Assembly (NCBI GenBank): GCA_964625855.1
Contig: CAZVFC010000017.1
Span: 100,098-164,097 of the forward strand
DNA: 64,000 nucleotides
Direction: 5' to 3'
Origin: JAPLUA01 sp964625855
Lineage (GTDB): Bacteria; Verrucomicrobiota; Verrucomicrobiia; Limisphaerales; UBA8199
Shown here piece after piece: positions 43,771 to 50,685 of this stretch (its first letter is position 1; every line of letters begins with the position of its first letter). Under the pieces are notes generated by a model. The model was not told where the DNA came from and ran no database searches. It worked only from the letters and a program-made list of their open reading frames with translations. The position numbers and the translations under genes were made by a program.

Positions 43771-44003
43771 CTACGGGTCGCGGCGGGTGCGGGTGGCGAG
43801 CTTTTCGGCGAGCTGCGCCGCGGTGGGCGGGGCCGGGCTGGGAGAACCGCCGTTACCGTTCCCGTTCGCCGCGCGCGCCGCCTGGAAGCCGTGCGGCACT
43901 TCGCGCGCTTTTGGACCACGTTTGATCCTCGCACCCAGGTTCCGCCGGCGGGTCTGTTTGGACCGGCTTACCGCCGCGTTTACGCAAGCTCCCGTCGCCT
44001 CCG
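43771..44003 (-). pseudogene. Possible gene remnant without start codon
   Basis: On the minus strand a frame between a TGA upstream of 44003 and a TAG at 43771 reads like real protein (RNLGARIKRGPKAREVPHGF, then a Gly/Asn and Pro linker and AAQLAEKLATRTRRD) but has no suitable start near its 5' end. It may be the C-terminal part of a decayed gene. Weak evidence. Confidence 0.25.
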
Positions 44004-44063
44004 ATGCGCACCCACCGCTTCAAACCGACCGACAGCCTGCTCCAGTTCTTGGAGAGCCTCTGA

Positions 44064-44148
44064 TATTATGGGGACATGCGCCGCTGAAACACCCCGCACA
44101 CACGAACCGTTCTCTCAACATGTCCCCATAATACTCATGTCCCCATAA
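44064..44148. repeat. Inverted repeat TATTATGGGGACATG with a third half-copy
   Basis: TATTATGGGGACATG at 44064-44078 is inverted as CATGTCCCCATAATA at 44119-44133, and CATGTCCCCATA repeats at 44137-44148. Such compact inverted ends around ~40 bp may be the remains of a small transposable element. Confidence 0.6.
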
Positions 44149-44228
44149 GCGACCGCAGCCAATAATGCGCCGCGTTTGCATTTGACTTGAGGCGGGGGGT
44201 GACGATAATCGCGTCACCAAAGCTGTTT

Positions 44229-44756
44229 ATGGCGAAACTTGTTGTCCTTAGCGCGGGAATGACCGGCCGCACCCACGAGTTGAAAGCGGACAAGACCACC
44301 GTTGGCCGCGTCGAGGACAACACCTTCCAGATCGCCGAACCCTCGGTCTCCAGTCATCACTGTGAGGTCCTGCTGCGGGGCAGCGATGTGGTCGTCCGCG
44401 ACCTCAACTCGACCAACGGCACTTACATCAGCGGGGAAAAGGTCACCGAGGCGGTCATCAAGCCCAACCAGATTCTGCGGCTGGGCCAGGTGGAAATACG
44501 GCTCGAGACCGATGCGCCGGCGGCGCCGACGAAAAAGCACCTGGATCAGACGCTGGTGATGCAGCGGGGCGTGAGCTTGAACGAACTCGAGCAAGGCGCC
44601 CGCGGCGGCGGGTTCGACACCAAGAGCACCAGCTTCAGCAAGAAGGACAACAAGGTGAACAAGATCTTCTGGGTCGTCGCCGGGGTCGTCGGCCTGGTGA
44701 TCCTCGTGTTGTTGCTCTACGTTTTCACCATCGCCGGCAAAGCGCCGCCGACTTGA
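44229..44756 (+). CDS. FHA domain protein with C-terminal membrane anchor
   Basis: 175 residues from the ATG at 44229 (MAKLVVLSAGMTGRTHEL). The FHA phosphothreonine-binding domain spans ~1-90 with TVGRVEDNTFQIAEPSVSSHH and LNSTNGTYISG; then a polar linker and one C-terminal transmembrane helix (WVVAGVVGLVILVLLLYVFTI). It probably recruits phosphorylated partners to the inner membrane. No Ser/Thr kinase is encoded in this window. Confidence 0.88.
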   Translation: MAKLVVLSAGMTGRTHELKADKTTVGRVEDNTFQIAEPSVSSHHCEVLLRGSDVVVRDLNSTNGTYISGEKVTEAVIKPNQILRLGQVEIRLETDAPAAPTKKHLDQTLVMQRGVSLNELEQGARGGGFDTKSTSFSKKDNKVNKIFWVVAGVVGLVILVLLLYVFTIAGKAPPT

Positions 44757-44762
44757 TCCGGG

Positions 44763-45770
44763 CTAGGGTTCCTTCAGCCAGCGGGCCACATCCGCGGCGG
44801 CGTAGGTGATCAGAATGTCCGCGCCGGCGCGGCGCATTGCCAGCAGACACTCCAGGGTCACCGCGCGTTCGTCAATCCAGCCATTCCCGGCCGCGGCCTT
44901 TACCATCGAATACTCGGCGCTCACCGAGTAAGCCGCCGTCGGATAGCCGAACTCGGTCTTCACGCGCCGCACGATGTCCAGGTAGGCCAGCGCGGGCTTG
45001 ACCATGACGATGTCCGCGCCTTCCTGAATATCGAGCGCCACCTCGCGCATCGCCTCGGCGGCGTTGGCCGGGTCCATCTGGTAGCTGCGCCGGTCCCCGA
45101 ATCGGGGCGCGGATTCGGCGGCTTCCCGGAACGGGCCGTAGAAAGCGGAGCAGAACTTGGCGGCGTAGGACATGATCGGCGTGTCGGCGAACCCGAGCTG
45201 GTCCAGGTGCTCGCGAATGGCCCGCACTCGCCCGTCCATCATGTCGCTGGGCGCGACGATGTCCGCGCCGGCCTGCGCGTGGCTGCCGGCGGTGCGGGCC
45301 AACAGCTTCAGGGTGGGGTCGTTCAGAATTTTGGCGCCGGCCGGACTGGACTGCACGACACCACAGTGGCCGTGTTCCATGTATTCGCACAGGCAGACGT
45401 CGGTGATGACCAGGAGTTGGGGCAGCTCCTTTTTGAGCAGGCGCACGGCTTGTTGCACGATGCCGTTGGCCGCGTAGGCGCCCGAGGCCCGGGCGTCCTT
45501 CCGGTCGGGAATGCCGAACAGCAGGACGGCCGGCACGCCGAGTGCCAGCGCCCGCGCCGCCTCGCGCAACAGTTCATCGGGCGAGAGTTGGAACACGCCG
45601 GGCATGGCGGCGATCGGATGGCGCAGTTTCCGCCCGCTCCGGACAAAGAGCGGCAGGACCAATTGCCCCGCGTTCAACTGCGTTTCGCGGACCAACTGGC
45701 GCAGGGCGGGGGATTGGCGCAACCGCCGGGGCCGGTAGGCGGGAAATGGTGCTGCCGAGTGCGTGCTCAT
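44763..45770 (-). CDS. hemB: Delta-aminolevulinic acid dehydratase (porphobilinogen synthase)
   Basis: Condenses two 5-aminolevulinates to porphobilinogen. 335 residues with the Schiff-base lysines Lys205 (SYAAKFCSAFYGPFR) and Lys258 (IVMVKPALAYLD). The catalytic-zinc cysteines are in DVCLCEYMEHGHCG (Cys126, Cys128, Cys136), so it is of the zinc-dependent type. APSDMMDGRV is also present. It is convergent with the FHA gene, 6 nt away. Confidence 0.96.
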   Translation of the reverse strand: MSTHSAAPFPAYRPRRLRQSPALRQLVRETQLNAGQLVLPLFVRSGRKLRHPIAAMPGVFQLSPDELLREAARALALGVPAVLLFGIPDRKDARASGAYAANGIVQQAVRLLKKELPQLLVITDVCLCEYMEHGHCGVVQSSPAGAKILNDPTLKLLARTAGSHAQAGADIVAPSDMMDGRVRAIREHLDQLGFADTPIMSYAAKFCSAFYGPFREAAESAPRFGDRRSYQMDPANAAEAMREVALDIQEGADIVMVKPALAYLDIVRRVKTEFGYPTAAYSVSAEYSMVKAAAGNGWIDERAVTLECLLAMRRAGADILITYAAADVARWLKEP

Positions 45771-45832
45771 AGGCGTATGCTATGATCCAGGCGCCAAGTG
45801 CAAAGCGCAAAGTGCCGCGGTTGGTCGGAGGG

Positions 45833-46042
45833 GGGGCGCAGCTCGACACCGCTAACGGAGCGCGGCTGTCCGCAGCCGCAGCACGTACGTAAGGGAGCGG
45901 CTCTCGGGACAACGTGGCAGGCCCGCATTGTCGGGGCTGCTGCCGCTGAGGACAGCCGCGCTCCGGGCTGGAGGCAGCCCTGTCGGCGAGAGCGGGCCGA
46001 CAAGAATGTCGGCGCTCCGTTGGTGGTGCGGACCCGATGCGA
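45833..46042. mobile_element. Diverged copy of the MITE-like palindromic element
   Basis: Contains GGAGCGCGGCTGTCCGCAGC at 45857 and its inverse near 45942-45964, plus the GGCTGGAGGCAGCCCTGTCGG and GACAAGAATGTCGGCGCTCC segments at the right. It is in the opposite orientation to the copy at 29256-29522. The left part is shortened and no clear flanking duplication remains, so it is probably an older insertion. It fills the gap between hemB and ribD. Confidence 0.65.
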
Positions 46043-46057
46043 CCGGGCGGGGCGGAT

Positions 46058-47185
46058 TCACGTTGGAACGTCCGCGTTTACCACGCGCGCGGTGAGCAGG
46101 AGGTCCGGCCCCAGCCAGCGCCATTCGAGCCGGCTCAGGTTCAGAACTTCGCTTAACCCCCGGGCGCCTCCGCCGGCCACGGCCCGGCGCGAATCGCGCC
46201 CGCCGAGGATCTTCGGCGCGTAGAAAAACAGGATGCGCTGCGCGAGTCCCCCATGCAGAAACGAGGCGTTGACCTCTCCGCCTCCCTCGACCAGCAGGCT
46301 GGTGACATTCTCGGCGCCCAGCCTGCGCAGCAGCCAGGGCAAATGGATTCTGCCGTGGGCGCCCGGCGCCACGAGCACCTTCACCCGTTTGGCCAGCGCC
46401 GTCACACGTTTGCGCGGAGCGAGCCGGCTGACCACAATCGTCGTCAGGCTCGCCTGCTCGTCGCGGACGACCCTGGCTCGCAGCGGCGTGCGCGCCCGCG
46501 CATCCAGGACAATCCGCCGGGGTCCGGGACCCGGGCCCGCCGGCCACGGACCGCGAACCGTGAGGCTCGGGTCATCGGCCAGGACGGTGTTGATGCCCAC
46601 CAGAATCGCATCGGCTCCGCGCCGCGCGTTCATCCCGCAGGCCCGAGCCGCCTCGCCGGTGATCCACTTCGATTCTCCCGCGGCGGTGGCGATCTTGCCA
46701 TCCAGAGTCATGGCCGCCTTCACGGTGACGAAGGGCATGCGCTGGACAATCCAGTGGTTGAAGGCCTCATTGAGCCGTTCGCATTCCGCCGCCAGCAGCC
46801 CGTGGGTGACGCGCAGCCCGGCGCGCTTCAGGATGCGGAACGCCCGTCCGCGGTGGCGGGGATTCGGGTCCGTGGCGCCCACGACCACGCGCTGGATGCC
46901 CGCCGTGAGGATGGCGTGGGTGCAGGGCGGCGTGCGGCCGCGTGTGCAGCACGGCTCGAGGGTCACGAAGAGCGTCGCGCCTTTCGCGGAGTGACCGCGC
47001 CGTTGCGCATCGCGGAGCGCCTCGACCTCCGCGTGCGGCTCGCCGGCCCGATGGTGCCAGCCGCGCCCGAGGATCTTTCCGCGGCGCACGAGGACCGCGC
47101 CGACCATCGGGTTGGGCGAGGTGCGGCCATAGCCCCGCCGGGCCAGGCGCAGTGCCAGGCGCATGTGGCGGCGTTCCGCGAGCAT
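46058..47185 (-). CDS. ribD: Bifunctional riboflavin deaminase/reductase RibD
   Basis: Carries out the second and third steps of riboflavin synthesis. The deaminase domain has the zinc motif EPHAEVEAL and EPCCTRGRTPPCTHAI (His51, Cys79, Cys88 from the chosen start); the reductase domain starts around PFVTVKAAMTLDGKIA and has LLVEGGGEVNASF. I chose the ATG at 47185, which has GGGGAG 8 nt upstream; a GTG at 47209 overlapping the ftsY stop is possible. 375 residues, full length. Last gene of the nusB-PHP-ftsY-ribD run. Confidence 0.94.
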   Translation of the reverse strand: MLAERRHMRLALRLARRGYGRTSPNPMVGAVLVRRGKILGRGWHHRAGEPHAEVEALRDAQRRGHSAKGATLFVTLEPCCTRGRTPPCTHAILTAGIQRVVVGATDPNPRHRGRAFRILKRAGLRVTHGLLAAECERLNEAFNHWIVQRMPFVTVKAAMTLDGKIATAAGESKWITGEAARACGMNARRGADAILVGINTVLADDPSLTVRGPWPAGPGPGPRRIVLDARARTPLRARVVRDEQASLTTIVVSRLAPRKRVTALAKRVKVLVAPGAHGRIHLPWLLRRLGAENVTSLLVEGGGEVNASFLHGGLAQRILFFYAPKILGGRDSRRAVAGGGARGLSEVLNLSRLEWRWLGPDLLLTARVVNADVPT

Positions 47186-47205
47186 CGGTGCCGCTCCCCT
47201 CGTTT

Positions 47206-48117
47206 TCACTCGGCGAACAACGCGCCGGCAAACTGCGCGGCGTCGAAGGGCTGCAAATCATCCGGCTGCTCGCCCAGGCCGATGAACTTGATCGGCAAGC
47301 CCAGTTCCTTTTGGATCGCCACCACCATCCCCCCCTTGCTGGTCCCGTCGAGCTTGGTGACAATCAATCCGGTCAGCGGCACCGCTTTGTGAAACTCGCG
47401 CGCCTGGTTGAGTGCGTTCATGCCGGTCGTGGCGTCGAGCACCAGCAGCACCTCATGCGGCGCGCCGGCCAGTTGCCGGCCCATCACGCGGTGCAGCTTT
47501 TGCAGCTCCTGCATCAGGTTGTGCTTGGTGTGCAACCGCCCGGCGGTGTCAATGAACAGGTAATCGGCCTTGCGCGCCTGCGCGGCCGCCACCGCGTCGT
47601 GCGCCACCGACGCCGCGTCAGCCCCGTAGGCGCCGGCGATGACTTCGACCTTCAACCGCTGTCCCCACAGCTTGAGTTGCTCGATTGCCGCCGCCCGGAA
47701 GGTATCGCACGCCGCCAGCAGCGCCAAGTTGCCCCGGGACTGCACGAGGTGTGCCAGCTTGGCTGCGGTCGTGGTCTTGCCCGTGCCATTGACGCCGACA
47801 ATCGAGACGACGGTCAGGCCGCCCGGGGCGCGGCGCAGTTCCGGCTGGTTGGCGGACAGGCTCGCGGCTACCTCGCGCTGGGCGACGGCGAAGACATCGC
47901 GGCCGGCGCTGCCTTGCGTTTCGTAGTCCTTCTTCACCGCGCGCACAATCTGTGTCGTCATGTCCATGCCCAGGTCCGCCGCGATCAGCGCCCCCTCCAG
48001 CTCCTCGAGGGCCGCGGCCTCCAGTTTGGGCGAGCGGGTGACGATGCGTTTGATCTCATGCGCCAGCTTGCTGTGCGTCTTCTGCAAGCCGGCTTTGAAC
48101 TTCGCAAATAAGCCCAT
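47206..48117 (-). CDS. ftsY: Signal recognition particle receptor FtsY
   Basis: SRP-receptor GTPase that docks ribosome-nascent chains to the translocon. 303 residues from the ATG at 48117 (MGLFAKFKAGLQKT); an earlier in-frame ATG (48144) would overlap the PHP gene. NG domain motifs: GVNGTGKTTTAAKLA, DTFRAAAIEQLK, DTAGRLHTKHNLM, TKLDGTSKGG. No long acidic N-terminal A domain, as is common outside Proteobacteria. Confidence 0.95.
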   Translation of the reverse strand: MGLFAKFKAGLQKTHSKLAHEIKRIVTRSPKLEAAALEELEGALIAADLGMDMTTQIVRAVKKDYETQGSAGRDVFAVAQREVAASLSANQPELRRAPGGLTVVSIVGVNGTGKTTTAAKLAHLVQSRGNLALLAACDTFRAAAIEQLKLWGQRLKVEVIAGAYGADAASVAHDAVAAAQARKADYLFIDTAGRLHTKHNLMQELQKLHRVMGRQLAGAPHEVLLVLDATTGMNALNQAREFHKAVPLTGLIVTKLDGTSKGGMVVAIQKELGLPIKFIGLGEQPDDLQPFDAAQFAGALFAE

Positions 48118-48124
48118 GGGAAAG

Positions 48125-49060
48125 TTAATCGTGCAAATCTCCAACCTCGGAGGCCGCTGCGGCGGCTTTTGTCTGGAGCGCTCGGGCCTGGAGCATCTCC
48201 AGGTGTTGATACGGCACCTTCACGGACCCGATCAGCGGTTTGCCTTTGCTGAGGCCGTGGCAGTCCGAGCCGCCGGTCACCAGCAGATGGAACCGGTCGG
48301 CTATCTCCAGGTAATGCTCCGCGGTGGCTGTGGAATGCTTCGTGTGGAAACACTCAATGCCATCCAACCCCGCCTCCACCAGGTCGGGGATGACCGCGTC
48401 GGTCCGGTTCAGCCCCGGGTGCGCCAGCACCGCCACCCCCTGCGCGTGGTGGATGAGTTCAATCGCGTCCGCCGCTCCGATCTTGAACTTGGGCACCCAG
48501 GCGGGCCGGCGCTTCTTCAGGAAGCGCTCGAACGCCTCGTCCAGGGTGCCGCACAGCCCCGCCGCGACCAAGGCACGCGCCACGTGCGGCCGGCCCGGCG
48601 AGCGGCAATTGGCCAGCAGAAACACTGCCTCGGCGGAGAGCGGCATTCTGAGATGGTTCAGCCTTGCCACCATCTCCCGAATCCGGTTTTGCCGCACGGC
48701 TTGGAACCGGGCGATTTGAACCAGCAACTGCGGGTTCTCCGTGTCAATGAAATACCCCAGCAAGTGAAGCTCGTTGCCCTCCTGTTCCGCCGTCAATTCC
48801 GCGCCTGGAACGAACTCGATGCCGGCCGCCGCGCACGCCCGCGCCGCCCGGGCGCAACCCTCAACCGAGTCGTGGTCCGTCAACGCGATCCCCTTCAATC
48901 CAACCCGCTGCGCCTCCGCAACCACCACCTCCGGCGAATACGTGCCGTCGGAGAAAGTGGAGTGCAGATGCAGGTCCACAAACTTCGCTCGACCCCGCGC
49001 CAGCCCGCAGGCCGTGGGCCTTGGTTCCGAGGTCTTGCTGGCTGGACTCTGCCTGGTCAT
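48125..49060 (-). CDS. PHP-domain phosphoesterase (YciV/TrpH-like)
   Basis: 311 residues. Metal-binding PHP motifs are DLHLHSTFSDGTYSPEVVV, ALTDHDSVEGCARA, VLAHPGLN, and GGSDCHG near the C-terminus. The family includes RNase AM/YciV, a 5'-3' exonuclease that matures rRNA, and 3',5'-nucleoside bisphosphate phosphatases. Its position between nusB and ftsY favours an RNA role, by inference. The ATG overlaps the nusB stop (49057-49060). Confidence 0.88.
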   Translation of the reverse strand: MTRQSPASKTSEPRPTACGLARGRAKFVDLHLHSTFSDGTYSPEVVVAEAQRVGLKGIALTDHDSVEGCARAARACAAAGIEFVPGAELTAEQEGNELHLLGYFIDTENPQLLVQIARFQAVRQNRIREMVARLNHLRMPLSAEAVFLLANCRSPGRPHVARALVAAGLCGTLDEAFERFLKKRRPAWVPKFKIGAADAIELIHHAQGVAVLAHPGLNRTDAVIPDLVEAGLDGIECFHTKHSTATAEHYLEIADRFHLLVTGGSDCHGLSKGKPLIGSVKVPYQHLEMLQARALQTKAAAAASEVGDLHD

Positions 49061-49557
49061 TTCACGCCGCGAGCGGGCCGCATTAGTTCGCCCTTTACCT
49101 TGTCGAGGATCCCATTCACAAACTTGCCGCTGTCCTGCGTGGAAAACTTCTTGGCGATGTCCACCGCCTCGTTGATGCTCACCACGGGCGGAATGTCCTC
49201 CCGATGCAGCATCTCATAGATGGCCAGGCGCAGGATGTTGCGGTCCACCGCCGCGATGCGGTGCAGCTCCCAGTTCTTCGCGTGCTTTTTGATCACTTCG
49301 TCCGCTTCGTCCCGATATTCCAGTGTGCCGCGGATCAGCGGTTCGGCGAACAAGCGCACGGCGCTCTCTTCCGGTGTCGGCGGCGGCAACTCCACTTGCT
49401 GGCCCCACTTGGCCCCGGCTTTCTCTTCGGCGATGGCCGCCGCCCGCTGTGACAGCCAAAACTGCTCCAGCGCCACCGATAGGTCCTCCGGCGGATTGAG
49501 GTCATGCTCAAACAAAAACTGGACGGCACGTTCGCGCGCCTCGCGTCTCTTACCCAT
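49057..49557 (-). CDS. nusB: Transcription antitermination factor NusB
   Basis: 166 residues, all helical. It begins MGKRREARERAVQFLFEHD and has the family C-terminal motif NILRLAIYEMLHREDIPPVVSINEAVDIAKKFSTQDSGKFVNGILDKV. It binds boxA RNA with NusE to prevent premature termination in rRNA operons. The ~25 extra residues in the middle (EEKAGAKWGQQVELPPPTPEE) are a modest insertion. First gene of its operon; the repeat-rich gap lies upstream. Confidence 0.93.
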   Translation of the reverse strand: MGKRREARERAVQFLFEHDLNPPEDLSVALEQFWLSQRAAAIAEEKAGAKWGQQVELPPPTPEESAVRLFAEPLIRGTLEYRDEADEVIKKHAKNWELHRIAAVDRNILRLAIYEMLHREDIPPVVSINEAVDIAKKFSTQDSGKFVNGILDKVKGELMRPARGVK

Positions 49558-49622
49558 ATTCTCTCCACCATGCCCGATGGAACCCTCTCAAGCAATGGCA
49601 GAGAAAAGCCGGTCACGAGAGG

Positions 49623-49668
49623 GAGTCTGTGCGTGGGTTTGGAGCAGGTTGAATGGCCGGTCCCTGGA
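49623..49668. repeat. Dispersed intergenic repeat, copy 2
   Basis: Aligns with 8483-8528 (see there), upstream of the nusB start. A GGCGGCACCCATCAGATA block at 49693-49710 also resembles 8640-8657. Confidence 0.5.
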
Positions 49669-49749
49669 GGGTGGAAGACAGGCGGTTGTGAGGCGGCACC
49701 CATCAGATATGCACCGGATAAGCAAGTATTCGGCAAAGCCGCAACTCAT

Positions 49750-49826
49750 CGTCCTCGTCGTCGTCCTCGTAATCGTAATCGAAAGGAGCCCAATCGAGCA
49801 CGAGGACGAGGACGACGACGAGAACG
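49750..49826. repeat. Low-complexity inverted repeat of CGTCCT/AGGACG units
   Basis: TCGTCCTCGTCGTCGTCCTCGT-type sequence around 49750-49770 faces ACGAGGACGAGGACGACGAC-type sequence at 49801-49826, separated by about 30 bp. The two arms could form a long imperfect hairpin made of 3- and 6-nt units. No gene. Confidence 0.6.
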
Positions 49827-49913
49827 ACACCCAGAGCGGGTTCGCCGAAGGTCTGCCTTCGTCGGGTAAAGCACCGGCAAACCTGCCGGGCCGGAGAGGT
49901 TCCCAAAGCGTGT

Positions 49914-50002
49914 ACACCGGAGGCACACCGGAGGTACACCGGATGCACAAGGGATTTTCCGGTGTGCCTCCGGTGTGCCTCCGGTGTACCTCCGGTGTGC
50001 TC
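49914..50002. repeat. Tandem 11-bp units arranged as a large palindrome
   Basis: Left half: ACACCGGAGGC, ACACCGGAGGT, ACACCGGATGC (49914-49946). Right half, after a 12-nt spacer: CCGGTGTGCCT twice, CCGGTGTACCT, CCGGTGTGCTC (49959-50002), the reverse complement of the left units. The whole forms a ~40-bp-stem hairpin. Units are relatives of ACCGGACACTC at 8787-8835. Confidence 0.85.
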
Positions 50003-50214
50003 AGCCCGAAGGGCCAAAGAATCGGGCGGCTCGGTCCAAAATGAACCCGAAGTCTGCGGGCTTGCCGCAGGCTCCCCTTCGCTGCTTTTGGTGTAATGGA
50101 ACAGGCCAAAGCGCCGCCGGGAGAAGCCGTCTATGGCAGAAACCCTCCTTCGCGAACACTTTGCCGTGCCCCATTTCGCCTTCCCATCCTCAGCCGGCGC
50201 GGTATCTTCAGACC

Positions 50215-50685
50215 ATGGCGCTGGTTCGCATCTTGGTGGATGGCTACAGCCTGCTGCATAATTGGCCCGAACTGGCCCGTGGCCGGCCGCGGCATTCGGC
50301 TGCCGCCCGGGACGAGTTGGTTCGGCGGCTGACGCTGTACGGGGATGCCGCCGGAACGCCGATCACCGTGGTTTTCGACGGGGGCGGCGCGCCAAACGGC
50401 ACGCCTGCTGCTGCCTCTACCCCCGAAATGGAAGTGCTTTATTCGCGCCGCGGCCAGACGGCGGACCAGGTGATCGAGCGGGCAGCGCACCGCTTGAGCG
50501 CCTACGGCGAGGTGTTGGCGGTCACCGACGATCAAGCGGAACGTGAGACCGTGATCAGCTTCGGCGGCAGCGCGTGCAGTTGCGGCAATTTCGTGCGGGA
50601 AGTGGAGCATGTTCTCGCGGACCTCGCAGAGGATATTGGCCATCACAACCGCCGGGAACGGGGCCGGTTTCAGCGGAGGACCTAA
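50215..50685 (+). CDS. NYN-domain ribonuclease (YacP/Rae1-like)
   Basis: 156 residues from the ATG at 50215. PIN-like fold with acidic residues ILVDGYSLLHNWPEL, VVFDGGGAP and VTDDQAERETV, and a C-terminal helix. YacP/Rae1 cleaves mRNA on the ribosome in Firmicutes, so a related RNA role is likely. Its stop is directly followed by the ATG of the VWA-like gene (50686), so it leads a three-gene operon. Confidence 0.83.
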   Translation: MALVRILVDGYSLLHNWPELARGRPRHSAAARDELVRRLTLYGDAAGTPITVVFDGGGAPNGTPAAASTPEMEVLYSRRGQTADQVIERAAHRLSAYGEVLAVTDDQAERETVISFGGSACSCGNFVREVEHVLADLAEDIGHHNRRERGRFQRRT

